Program-made: the position numbers and the translations under genes
The notes under the pieces: generated by a model
The model's input: the letters and a program-made list of their open reading frames with translations, nothing else
What the model was told of the DNA's origin: nothing
Databases searched by the model: none
Shown: positions 16,716 through 25,031 of the stretch, piece after piece
Position numbering within the stretch: the first letter of the stretch is position 1
How the letters are laid out: each line of letters starts with the position of its first letter
Assembly (NCBI GenBank): GCA_964406505.1
Contig: CAYORX010000003.1
Span: 1-64,000 of the forward strand
Length of the DNA: 64,000 nucleotides
Direction of reading: 5' to 3'
Source of the DNA: DTU015 sp964406505
Lineage (GTDB): Bacteria; Bacillota; Sulfobacillia; Fermentithermobacillales; Fermentithermobacillaceae

Positions 16716-17426
16716 ATGAAATTTGCAATGGGCATGTTAATTATCGGACTTGTATGTTTTAACATATTATTTTCAATCCAAGCAGTTGCCTTAAATTTAG
16801 ACTTTTACAGTAAACAGTGGATTAAACTTGATGTTCCGAAGTCTGCCGGGATAGCGTTGGAGGATCTAAAACATATAGGTACAATACTCAAAAAATATTT
16901 TTTGGGGCATTCATCATCTGCTCAGGTTTTTATATCTGTAGAAGATACGGAGCGAGACCTGTATAGAGAAAACGAAATCGCACACCTTGAAGACGTGCGA
17001 GATTTATTCAAACTTGGATTTAGCGTTAAGACAATTTCCATGGCGTTTATGCTTCTAGGTTTTACATATATACTTGTATGTAAAACCGATCAAATGCACC
17101 TGAAAATTATCGCAATATCTAAAGCATTAAAAATGGCTGGGATTATCCTCATTTTGATAACTTTAATCATGGTGTTGCCGGCCGCGCTAAACTTTACAAA
17201 TTGGTGGACCAAGTTTCATCTAGTAACTTTTAGAAACGATTTGTGGCGTCTTGATCCATATGAAGATTATCTCATCAGGATATTTCCCGAAAGTTTCTTT
17301 TTCTCTGCTGCCCAGCAAATAGCTATATATTCCGCCGCTATTACTTTAAGTTACATCCTATTTGGTTTATTACTAAGGTTTTTTATAAGCTATTTCACCT
17401 CCAATGACGGTAAGCACTACCTCTAG
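16716..17426 (+). CDS. DUF1461 (TIGR01906-type) integral membrane protein
   Basis: A 236-residue membrane protein with an N-terminal membrane helix, an extracytoplasmic loop containing ENEIAHLEDVRDLF, and three more membrane helices. The HLEDV block and the helix arrangement match DUF1461, a Firmicutes family without known function. I start it at ATG 16716, 7 bases after AAGGGTG; a GTG at 16692 would add eight polar residues before the ribosome binding site. Its last 54 bases overlap the 3' end of the convergent amidohydrolase gene. Confidence 0.83.
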   Translation: MKFAMGMLIIGLVCFNILFSIQAVALNLDFYSKQWIKLDVPKSAGIALEDLKHIGTILKKYFLGHSSSAQVFISVEDTERDLYRENEIAHLEDVRDLFKLGFSVKTISMAFMLLGFTYILVCKTDQMHLKIIAISKALKMAGIILILITLIMVLPAALNFTNWWTKFHLVTFRNDLWRLDPYEDYLIRIFPESFFFSAAQQIAIYSAAITLSYILFGLLLRFFISYFTSNDGKHYL

Positions 17427-18977
17427 ATCTTTAATATCCTCGGGTTTTACAACTTTAATATCATCCGATAAAGCTACGAAATCACAAAGTTTTCCGGGAA
17501 CGAGGCTACCTTTTTTGTGTTCCTGTTTTTCTGCGTAAGCACCACCCATTGTGAACAGATTCACGGCTTCGTTAAGGGTTAGCTTTTCATTAGGGAAGAA
17601 CCCGGCAGGCGGGTTTCCAAAAAGATCCTTTCTGGTGACAGCGCAATATATGCCGAAAAGGGGATCGGGGGGCTCAACGGGGCAATCAGAACCGCCAGCA
17701 AGGGGGATTCCGGCTTTTAGCATGGTATGCCATGAATACGATGATCTCATCCTAGTAGATCCCACTCTAGCAAGTGCCCATCTCATGTCTGTAGAAATAA
17801 AAATGGGCTGAATATCTGCTACGATTTTAGCTCGTTTCATTTCTGATATGAGCAGCGGCGATAGTATTTGAGCATGGACAATACGGTGTCTTATATCGTG
17901 CAAAGGCAATTTCGCTTGTGCGGAAGTTATTGCATCAAGACTTACCCTAGTACCTCTATCCCCTATAGCATGTATTGCAACTTGCATACCATGGGCATGG
18001 GCCACGTAAACTGCTTCTTTTAGTTGGTCTTCTGATATTACTAATATTCCACGATTGTTTAAGTCGTCAGAATATGAGGTTTCAAGCGCAGCAGTTCGGC
18101 CGCCAAGTGACCCATCTGCGAAAAATTTTATCGCACCGATCCTAAGAAAATCGTTTCCATCTCCAGTCCGTATGGGTGTTTTAAACATGTCGGGCATAAA
18201 TGAAGAAGGTATGTCCCAATACACCCTTAAGCTTGCTTTTTGTTTGCAGATTTTCTCATAGAGTTCCATGGTTCCGGGAAATCCTGCTTGCCCATCGTTG
18301 GTATGTACTGTGGTAATCCCTTTAGAGACTACATACTGGGAAGCTTTTAATAACGCTTCTTCCATGGCAGCTGGCCCAACTTTGGGAACATGCGACTGTA
18401 CTAGCCCTTGAGCAGTCTCCCGCAAAATTCCCGTAGGTTCCCCATAAGAATCGCGGTCGATTGTACCTCCAGAAGGATTTTGTGTATCTTTAGTAATTCC
18501 TGCGATTTTTAAAACTTTTGAAGAGGCGACAGAAATGTGTCCGCAAGCTCTTGTTAGATAGACAGGCTTGCCTTGAGACGCTTCATCAAGATCCTTACGG
18601 GTGGGATACCGTTTTTCGTCAAATATCTCTTGATCCCACCCTCGACCGATAATCCATTGTGTATCTGAAACTTCGTTCGCCCTATGTTTTATTTTTGTTT
18701 TCAAGCTAACTATTGAGGTTACATTAGTCAAAGATATGTCGCGTAAAGTTAATCCAAAATTCAAAAGATGCATGTGACTATCAATAAATCCTGGTAATAT
18801 CGTTTTTCCTTCCAAGTCAACCACTTTAGGTTTAATTCCCTTCGGGAAAGAGTCAATACATTCATCATAGGTTCCAACACATAAAATTTTGCCATTCAAA
18901 GCGGATAAAGCATTCTTTTTACGCGATTCGCGACTGGGTGACCAAAAGTTACCATAGGCGAATATTTTAGCTTTCAT
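17373..18977 (-). CDS. amidohydrolase, YtcJ family
   Basis: Metal-dependent amidohydrolase of the Amidohydro_3 (YtcJ) group, 534 residues. The N-terminal metal motif is GFIDSHMHLLNFG. Later come a central HAIGDRG, a HRIVHAQ and the C-terminal metal-binding Asp in GGSDCPVEPPDPLFGIY. The substrate cannot be told from sequence; relatives hydrolyse varied N-acyl and cyclic amide compounds. ATG at 18977 is preceded by GGGGGAAAG. Open frame upstream runs into the racemase gene and is not used. The gene follows the racemase by 11 bases, suggesting one transcript and perhaps linked amino acid metabolism. Its 3' end overlaps the DUF1461 gene. Confidence 0.9.
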   Translation of the reverse strand: MKAKIFAYGNFWSPSRESRKKNALSALNGKILCVGTYDECIDSFPKGIKPKVVDLEGKTILPGFIDSHMHLLNFGLTLRDISLTNVTSIVSLKTKIKHRANEVSDTQWIIGRGWDQEIFDEKRYPTRKDLDEASQGKPVYLTRACGHISVASSKVLKIAGITKDTQNPSGGTIDRDSYGEPTGILRETAQGLVQSHVPKVGPAAMEEALLKASQYVVSKGITTVHTNDGQAGFPGTMELYEKICKQKASLRVYWDIPSSFMPDMFKTPIRTGDGNDFLRIGAIKFFADGSLGGRTAALETSYSDDLNNRGILVISEDQLKEAVYVAHAHGMQVAIHAIGDRGTRVSLDAITSAQAKLPLHDIRHRIVHAQILSPLLISEMKRAKIVADIQPIFISTDMRWALARVGSTRMRSSYSWHTMLKAGIPLAGGSDCPVEPPDPLFGIYCAVTRKDLFGNPPAGFFPNEKLTLNEAVNLFTMGGAYAEKQEHKKGSLVPGKLCDFVALSDDIKVVKPEDIKDLEVVLTVIGGEIAYKKP

Positions 18978-18988
18978 CTGCTTTCCCC

Positions 18989-19675
18989 CTATGTGAGAGT
19001 CTCGCCCGCAAAACGTACACACGCTTTAGCTAATATGTCAGTCGCATCTATTACATCTACTTCGAGATCACCTTGCTTAAGTATTAAGGGAATCTCAGTG
19101 CATCCAGCTATAATAGATTGTGCACCACGCTTTATCAGTGATTCGCTTTGCTGCAATGCTATTTTTCTAGCCTTATCAAACATTCCGGATTTTATTAGGT
19201 AAATGGCTTGATTAGTTTTGTCTTGACCATTTTCGTCAGGAACAATCAGCTCGATTCCCACCCGTGAAAGGGCTTTTTCGTACAGTTTTGTTTTTATAGT
19301 ACCCGTAGAAGCTAAAATTCCTACACGATCCACTTGATCTTTAAGATGGAGAGATACCTCGTTCATCATGTGAAGTACCGGGATTTTAACTGCATTTATT
19401 ACATCGGTATAAAAATAATGTGCGGTATTACACGGAAGAACTAAAAACGATGCTCCAGCATCTTCAACATTCTTTGCCGTTTCGATAAGGGCAGGTCGTG
19501 GGTCTTGGCCGTTACCCATGATATAAGCTGTTCTATCTGGAATTTTCGGATTGGAGTCAATTATTGTACGGAAGTGTTCCTGATCTTTGTCTGCAGGCGT
19601 ATTTCTTATAATTTTTAGATATAGATCGCATGTTGCTTCGGGACCCATGCCCCCGGCAATTCCTATTACTCTCAT
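18989..19675 (-). CDS. aspartate/glutamate racemase family protein
   Basis: A 228-residue PLP-independent racemase of the Asp/Glu racemase superfamily, aspartate racemase (YgeA-like) branch. It begins with IGIAGGMGPEAT, and the two catalytic Cys residues lie in LPCNTAHYF (about residue 82) and IAGCTEIPL (about 192). Such enzymes interconvert L- and D-aspartate or related acids. The ATG follows GGAGG at good spacing. It lies between divIVA and the amidohydrolase gene. Which amino acid it uses is not evident, and it is not the cell wall MurI by motif. Confidence 0.88.
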   Translation of the reverse strand: MRVIGIAGGMGPEATCDLYLKIIRNTPADKDQEHFRTIIDSNPKIPDRTAYIMGNGQDPRPALIETAKNVEDAGASFLVLPCNTAHYFYTDVINAVKIPVLHMMNEVSLHLKDQVDRVGILASTGTIKTKLYEKALSRVGIELIVPDENGQDKTNQAIYLIKSGMFDKARKIALQQSESLIKRGAQSIIAGCTEIPLILKQGDLEVDVIDATDILAKACVRFAGETLT

Positions 19676-19705
19676 TATACGGCCTCCAATTAGTAAAAGT
19701 TGTGG

Positions 19706-20221
19706 TTATGTGGTTTTGCTCAAAACAGACGTTATGCTATCAACATTATCGTCAAGCATTTCCAAAGTCGATTGAAGTAATGTACGCATTTCGGTCTTGA
19801 ATCTCATTGCCTTTTGGCGCTGTGTTTCCAAATCCTCATATGTTTTTTGAAGAAGAGCTTCAGCTTGTTGTTTTGTGATGTCAGCCTCACGCCTGGCATC
19901 ATCAATTATTGAATCAGCTTTTTTGGCGGCTGATTGTTTGATTTGATCTGCTGCCTTTTGGGCAAGTACGATAGCATTCTTCAAAGTTTCTTCCAATCCT
20001 TTGTAATGCCCAATCCTAGCTTCTAGTCCTGCTATGTTGGCATGCAGATCTTCATTTTCTCTGATAATCCCTTCTAATTCGGCAACTATAAGGTCAAGGA
20101 ATTCATCTACTTCGTTTTCGTTATAACCCCGGAAGGATTTCGTGAATTCTTTGTTGTGGATATCCAAAGGCGTCAACCTGGGAGTTCTAATCGGCGCCAA
20201 TTTCGATTCTTTTGTTCCCAT
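19706..20221 (-). CDS. divIVA: DivIVA-family protein
   Basis: DivIVA marks negatively curved membrane at poles and division sites and recruits other proteins. The 171 residues start with the conserved membrane-binding block (TPLDIHNKEFTKSFRGYNENEVDEFLDLI), followed by a long coiled coil. ATG at 20221 follows GGGAGGGG; seven extra codons upstream are not needed. It lies at the end of the division and sporulation cluster, as in many Firmicutes. The usual neighbours sepF, ylmG and ylmH are missing between yggS and divIVA. Confidence 0.95.
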   Translation of the reverse strand: MGTKESKLAPIRTPRLTPLDIHNKEFTKSFRGYNENEVDEFLDLIVAELEGIIRENEDLHANIAGLEARIGHYKGLEETLKNAIVLAQKAADQIKQSAAKKADSIIDDARREADITKQQAEALLQKTYEDLETQRQKAMRFKTEMRTLLQSTLEMLDDNVDSITSVLSKTT

Positions 20222-20291
20222 AGATACCCCTCCCATGAACATGTTTTCTGATCATTTCATTATCGTTCCACAAGACATGGTATAGATCCTG

Positions 20292-20987
20292 CTACGTGTA
20301 AGATCTTGATCCGAATAATGCAGTCCCAAGCCTTACCACCGTAGCACCTTCTTGGATGGCTATCCTATAATCTGAAGTCATACCCATAGATAACTCGCGC
20401 AGATTTACTGCGGGAATCCCGCTTTTTATCATTTCTTCACGAAGTAGTCTTAGATTTCGAAAATGTTTTCTTGCTTCTTCGGGATCCCTACTTATAGGTG
20501 GAACGGTCATCAGCCCGGTTAATTTAAGACCTTCAAGTCTTAGAATGTTCTTACATATATCATATGTTTGGTTGGGTTTACAGCCGAATTTTCTGCTATC
20601 ACCACCTATATTTACTTGTAAATATATAGGCATTGGAGCATCTCTATAGATTAAAGAAAACTTTGATATGGCTTTCGCTATTTTTAGCGAGTCTACCGAG
20701 TGAATTTCATCAAAAATTCTAGAAGCGATTGACGCTTTATTAGATTGTAGGTGACCAATTAAACATAACGTTGTATTTTTAAAAACCCCAGCCTCAGTTT
20801 TTTCCCTTGCCTCCTGGACACGATTTTCGCCGAAAAAAGAGATACCAAATGACTTAGCTTTTTGGATAACTTGTTCGGAAAAAGTTTTTGTCACAGCTAA
20901 TATCTTAACCGAGGTTGGATTGCGGCCAACTTGATTGCATGCTTTGATAATGCTTTCTTCTACTGCTTTAATGTTGGTTTTGATCAA
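20292..20987 (-). CDS. yggS: PLP homeostasis protein, YggS/ProSC family
   Basis: YggS-type protein that binds pyridoxal phosphate and keeps cellular B6 and amino acid pools balanced; no enzyme activity is established. The 231 residues form an alanine racemase-like barrel with the PLP Lys in ILAVTKTFS, then FGENRVQEAREK, LIGHLQSNK, LQVNIGG and SMGMTSDYRIAIQEGATVVRLGT. TTG start follows GGAGGG and overlaps the upstream HlyD-like gene by 4 bases. Confidence 0.96.
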   Translation of the reverse strand: MIKTNIKAVEESIIKACNQVGRNPTSVKILAVTKTFSEQVIQKAKSFGISFFGENRVQEAREKTEAGVFKNTTLCLIGHLQSNKASIASRIFDEIHSVDSLKIAKAISKFSLIYRDAPMPIYLQVNIGGDSRKFGCKPNQTYDICKNILRLEGLKLTGLMTVPPISRDPEEARKHFRNLRLLREEMIKSGIPAVNLRELSMGMTSDYRIAIQEGATVVRLGTALFGSRSYT

Positions 20988-22249
20988 CGAACCCTCCTGC
21001 CTTCAAAAAGAATAATTCCGTTGAGTACAATTTCGCTGGTTTCATCGATGCCTGCGATTATAGCTTGTTCGCCTTGTATCATTATTACATCAACGGGTTG
21101 AAATGTGGCGTAAGTTTTCTGTACCGCTAAAACACCTGTTTGCCCATTTTTGTCAACCAGGCTCTTCACAGGTATTATCACCCCTTTTTCTCTACGAGTG
21201 ATTAATGAGGCGTGATTTACTCTTACATATTTGCTTGGCGGAATATAGTCAATTTGCCCAGAGATGATAGAATACCCGGGGGGTTTACCGTCCGTTATAT
21301 TAGATATATTGGTATAAATTGGGGAAAGGTTATTTGTTTCTAATAACACTTTGTTTCCCGGTTGTATGTCGGGACGGTGTTCTGTTTTTACTGTAAGGTA
21401 ATATTCGACCTTTTCTCCCGACACAATACGTCCGATTACATCTCCATGTTCAACATCTTCCCCCTCTTCAACATGAAATTTTATAGCGTCTTTAAGATTT
21501 TGGCTGAGCACGGATAATTGAGATGCATCCATTTTATTTAAACTATCTGAACACAGCATTTGGTCAAAGGTCGTAATATCTGAATAAAACACGCCGGAAA
21601 TGGGTGCTACGACTTTAACGGAAGATGACGAAACGATGTATTTCATTATTTCCATTTCTTTCATCAAATTTGAATATCGATCTTCTAGGTTCATTATTTG
21701 GGTACGGGTTTGGAAAAGACTCTGTAATTTGTCTTTAAAAGTTGCTTCATTTTTTATGTGAAATAATTCATCGCCTTGAGCAAAAGCTGTTTGCATCTGG
21801 TAAAAATCCGAAATTGCTTTTTGATAGATTGTTTGGATGTTACTGGTCAATGTATCTAGTTGGTCGGAGGTTTTGTCGCAATAGCTTTTCAGTTCTAGTT
21901 GAGCAGTAGCTAAATTTTCGGATACATTGGCTATTGTTTTTGGATCTCCGATTTCTGCGATAACATCGCCTACACGCACTGAATCGCCGTTTTCAACTGC
22001 AAAAGTGATCGTGCCTGAGACAGGCGCGCTAAGAAGAGTTTGTCCATTGGAGAATATAATATCGCCGGTTGCACGCTCTTCTAGGATGCCGTTGGTGCCG
22101 CGTCCTATGGGGACAAAAGATCTGAGAAAAGCAGATCTAATATAAGGCCATAACAATACTAGCCCAAGCAGTAGGAATATTAATATAACCGATAGGCCGC
22201 TTGCATGTTTGATATACTTTTTTTTCTGTGGTCTTTTTCTTTTTGCCAT
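20984..22249 (-). CDS. HlyD-like membrane fusion protein
   Basis: A 421-residue protein with a short basic cytoplasmic N-terminus, one membrane helix (SVILIFLLLGLVLLWPYI) and a long extracytoplasmic part. That part has biotinyl-lipoyl-like halves (SAPVSGTITFAVENGDSVRVGDVIAEI and VVAPISGVFYSDI) on either side of a helical hairpin. This is the layout of HlyD-type adaptors. No transporter gene is adjacent, so it probably does not serve a dedicated exporter; the family is recurrent beside yggS in spore-forming Clostridia. ATG at 22249 places the basic residues first. Another ATG at 22273 is possible, and neither has a good ribosome binding site. Confidence 0.83.
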   Translation of the reverse strand: MAKRKRPQKKKYIKHASGLSVILIFLLLGLVLLWPYIRSAFLRSFVPIGRGTNGILEERATGDIIFSNGQTLLSAPVSGTITFAVENGDSVRVGDVIAEIGDPKTIANVSENLATAQLELKSYCDKTSDQLDTLTSNIQTIYQKAISDFYQMQTAFAQGDELFHIKNEATFKDKLQSLFQTRTQIMNLEDRYSNLMKEMEIMKYIVSSSSVKVVAPISGVFYSDITTFDQMLCSDSLNKMDASQLSVLSQNLKDAIKFHVEEGEDVEHGDVIGRIVSGEKVEYYLTVKTEHRPDIQPGNKVLLETNNLSPIYTNISNITDGKPPGYSIISGQIDYIPPSKYVRVNHASLITRREKGVIIPVKSLVDKNGQTGVLAVQKTYATFQPVDVIMIQGEQAIIAGIDETSEIVLNGIILFEGRRVR

Positions 22250-22317
22250 ACTGTATAAGAGACTACGGCACATAAAATTTTAAGTCAAGTATGAGCTCTT
22301 CATAGATTAGACATATT

Positions 22318-22578
22318 TTATCTTCCTGAGCGTTTTAAATATCGTTCTGTAAGTTCTACTAAGATTACATCTTCTCCAATTTTTTTTATGCTGTTCCAAG
22401 GTATAATGTAATCATCCCCGTACCCAAATAGGCCAAAAATTTTTGAATGGCCGGGTATGATGACCGCGGTTATTTTCCCGGTAGTTAATTCCAATTCGAC
22501 ATCCACGATGTTTCCCAAGCGACGTCCATCGCTTGTGTTAATAACTTCACGAACCGATAAATCGGAAGCCCGAATCAC
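22318..22578 (-). CDS. ylmC: YlmC/YmxH family PRC-barrel sporulation protein
   Basis: An 86-residue single PRC-barrel domain (VREVINTSDGRRLGNIVDVELE...AVIIPG...IPWNSIKKIGEDVILVE). This is the YlmC/YmxH family, present in nearly all endospore formers and thought to act in sporulation. GTG start follows GGGGTG by 6 bases. It lies downstream of spoIIR; in B. subtilis ylmC likewise follows sigG. Confidence 0.93.
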   Translation of the reverse strand: MIRASDLSVREVINTSDGRRLGNIVDVELELTTGKITAVIIPGHSKIFGLFGYGDDYIIPWNSIKKIGEDVILVELTERYLKRSGR

Positions 22579-22650
22579 GGAAACACCCCTTATTATTATA
22601 TGAATTAACTAGTTATAGATAGTATAAAATTGTGGATTACATTTACGTGG

Positions 22651-23370
22651 TTAAGGAGAAAGGTTAGGGAGGTTGAATTTTTTGGAAAGGATTGAAGAAA
22701 CGAATGTCTTTCCTTTTTTCAATATTTCCAAAAACAAAAACTTATATTCTATATCTGCCTCGTTAAGGACAGTTTCATCAAGCAATACACACTGATGATC
22801 GTCTGGAGAAATGTTTAAGACTGCTTTGGATTTGGAAGAAACTTCGGTTTTTTTAACGATGTCAATGAAACACATGGGTGGATACATGACACACCACCAA
22901 TTTTCTCCGTTACCTTTTCCCAATACAATTTGGAGTGATTTGTATGGACCTTCCGGTAGGAAAAAGGTTTTTCCTTTTTCGTCTTCGTAGATTTTATCAG
23001 GGAAAATAATAGTGTCTATTTTAGCTTTGGGATCATATTGAACTCCTGCTTCTAAGAGACGACTTTTAGCCATTTGTTCTATTTGTGGCAAAAGTTCGGC
23101 AATAATTTCTTCTGCCTGTATTCGATTCTGCGCATGCATTAAATATTTGCTGAAAGTATTCATGACTGAATCACGTACTTTAAGTTTAACTTCTTGATCT
23201 TTATCTGAATCCGAATTTCCGATTATATGAAGTCTTATTAAATTCGTTGGGGTATAGGCTTTTTGTGTTTCGTAACCCCGCGCCATAACCCAACCGGTAC
23301 CAAGTACGATTCCGGCCACTATAGCTAGCAAGATTGCCCTGATCAAACCACGCTTTTTTTTACCAATCAT
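22651..23370 (-). CDS. spoIIR: stage II sporulation protein R
   Basis: SpoIIR is made in the forespore under sigma-F and exported; it activates SpoIIGA across the septum, so that pro-sigma-E is processed in the mother cell. The 239 residues have an N-terminal membrane segment (AILLAIVAGIVLGTGWV) and the family blocks LIRLHIIGNSDSDKDQEVKL, EGPYKSLQIVLGKGNGENWW and CVMYPPMCF. ATG follows AGGAGGGAG. It lies 17 bases after sigG, close to its target spoIIGA. Confidence 0.97.
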   Translation of the reverse strand: MIGKKKRGLIRAILLAIVAGIVLGTGWVMARGYETQKAYTPTNLIRLHIIGNSDSDKDQEVKLKVRDSVMNTFSKYLMHAQNRIQAEEIIAELLPQIEQMAKSRLLEAGVQYDPKAKIDTIIFPDKIYEDEKGKTFFLPEGPYKSLQIVLGKGNGENWWCVMYPPMCFIDIVKKTEVSSKSKAVLNISPDDHQCVLLDETVLNEADIEYKFLFLEILKKGKTFVSSILSKKFNLPNLSP

Positions 23371-23387
23371 TCTAGCTCCCTCCTATT

Positions 23388-24167
23388 TTATACCGACATA
23401 TGTTGTTTCATTTCAATTAAGGCTGCCTTTTCTAACCTTGATACTTGTGCTTGGGATATTCCAATTTCTTGCGCTACTTCCATTTGGGTTTTTCCTTCAA
23501 AGAATCTCATTTTTATTATGGCCTGTTCTCTATCCGCTAATTTTTGGATTGATTCATTGATTGAAAGTTGTTGAAGCCAAACAGAATCTTTTCCTTTTTC
23601 GTCTTTTACTTGATCCATTACATAAATTGGATCGCCCCCATCGTGATATACTGGTTCAAACAAACTGATCGGTTCTTGTATTGCATCAAGTGCATATACG
23701 ATTTCATCTTCGGGAGTATCCAACTTTTGAGATATTTCTCGCAAAGAAGGTTCTCTACCTAGTCGTGCAATTAAGGTATCGCGTGTTTGAAGTGCTCTAT
23801 AAGCGGTGTCGCGAAGCGATCTAGATACGCGTATAGGGTTGTTGTCCCTAAGATATCTTTTGATTTCCCCGATTATCATAGGAACTGCATATGTGGAGAA
23901 TTTAACATTATGGCCCAAATCAAAATTATCAATAGCTTTTATTAAGCCGATACACCCAACCTGAAACAGATCGTCTACGTATTCACCCCGGTTAGAAAAC
24001 CGTTGAATGACGCTTAGAACTAATCTTAAATTACCATTCACCAACCGTTCCCGCGCTGTTGGGTCCCCATTTTGTTTAGACACGAATAGTTCCCGCATTT
24101 TTGTCGAAGATAAAACGGGAAGCTGGTTGGTATTGACCCCGCATATCTCTACTTTATACAAAGTCAC
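23388..24167 (-). CDS. sigG: RNA polymerase sigma-G factor
   Basis: Sigma-G drives late forespore transcription. The 259 residues match the B. subtilis protein in length and start (YKVEICGVNTNQLPVL). Region 2 contains YVDDLFQVGCIGLIKAIDNFD and KFSTYAVPMIIGEIKRYLRD, and region 4 ends with TQMEVAQEIGISQAQVSRLEKAAL. GTG at 24167 is chosen because it lies just after GGGGG and matches the family start; an ATG at 24191 lacks a ribosome binding site. A promoter matching the sigma-F consensus lies upstream, as expected for this gene. Confidence 0.96.
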   Translation of the reverse strand: MTLYKVEICGVNTNQLPVLSSTKMRELFVSKQNGDPTARERLVNGNLRLVLSVIQRFSNRGEYVDDLFQVGCIGLIKAIDNFDLGHNVKFSTYAVPMIIGEIKRYLRDNNPIRVSRSLRDTAYRALQTRDTLIARLGREPSLREISQKLDTPEDEIVYALDAIQEPISLFEPVYHDGGDPIYVMDQVKDEKGKDSVWLQQLSINESIQKLADREQAIIKMRFFEGKTQMEVAQEIGISQAQVSRLEKAALIEMKQHMSV

Positions 24168-24215
24168 AAAGCCCCCTGGTCGAATTACCATTTTTTATAA
24201 AAGTCACTCATAAAA

Positions 24216-24244
24216 AGTATTGCCGCGTTCATCCAGGCTTATAC
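24216..24244 (-). promoter_or_regulatory. sigma-F-type promoter of sigG
   Basis: Read on the - strand: GTATA, a 15-base spacer, then GGCAATACT. This fits the sigma-F consensus (GyATA, 15 bases, GGnnAnAnT) at every fixed position. The -10 ends 48 bases before the sigG GTG. In B. subtilis spoIIIG (sigG) is transcribed by sigma-F from its own promoter in the same position, between sigE and sigG. Confidence 0.8.
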
Positions 24245-24269
24245 ATTAGGGCTTTTGTATTTTTTTAGT

Positions 24270-24995
24270 TTATTGCAAGTTATTGATATCTTTATGCAAT
24301 CTTTGCATAATTCTTTTTTCTAATCGCGAAATATAAGACTGAGAGATTCCAAGCATATCTGCTACCTGTTTTTGGGTACGCTCAACACCGTCCTTCAAGC
24401 CGTATCGCAGATTTACAATGGTTTTTTCTCGCCGGGGTAGCCTGTTCAATACAAGTCGGAGAACTTGCTTGTCATCTTCTTTTTCTAGATCACAATAGAT
24501 AAGATCTGGACGGGTACCCTTAACATCAGAAAGGCGTAATTCATTTCCTTCGCCATCGATATTTAAAGGTTCGTCAAAGGATATTTCAAATTTCGTTTTA
24601 ATAGTTTTGCGTAAATACATTAAAATTTCATTTTCGATACATTTTGAGGCATATGTTGCCAATCTTATATTTTTACTAACGTCAAATGTGGACACCGCTT
24701 TTATAAGACCAATGGATCCTATAGACACCAGATCATCAATAGGAATGCCTGTACTTTCAAATTTTTTTGCAATATATACAACAAGACGTAAATTTCTTTC
24801 GATTAAGGTAGTTTTTATATCAACTGTATTGTCTGATAGCTGCAGCAACAAATTTCTTTCTTCTTCTTGAGACAAAGGTGGAGGTAAAGCTTCTGAACCC
24901 CCGATGTAGTCTATCCGGCCATGTAGACCTAGAGTTATGATCAACTTCGTCCATTTAACAGAAAGCATGTTCTTAATATTGATCCAAGATATCAA
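24270..24995 (-). CDS. sigE: RNA polymerase pro-sigma-E factor
   Basis: Sigma-E is the early mother-cell sigma factor, made as an inactive precursor and cut by SpoIIGA. The 241 residues keep an amphipathic pro-sequence (about 30 residues) in front of DYIGGSEALPPPLS, the conserved junction region. Region 2 (GIPIDDLVSIGSIGLIKAV, IRLATYASKCIENEILMYLR) and region 4 (TQKQVADMLGISQSYISRLE) are intact. TTG at 24995 follows AGAGGTG by 6 bases. It sits 36 bases after spoIIGA, its processing protease. Confidence 0.97.
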   Translation of the reverse strand: MISWINIKNMLSVKWTKLIITLGLHGRIDYIGGSEALPPPLSQEEERNLLLQLSDNTVDIKTTLIERNLRLVVYIAKKFESTGIPIDDLVSIGSIGLIKAVSTFDVSKNIRLATYASKCIENEILMYLRKTIKTKFEISFDEPLNIDGEGNELRLSDVKGTRPDLIYCDLEKEDDKQVLRLVLNRLPRREKTIVNLRYGLKDGVERTQKQVADMLGISQSYISRLEKRIMQRLHKDINNLQ

Positions 24996-25031
24996 TCAAT
25001 ACACCTCTTTATATGGTAAATGAATTTGAAA

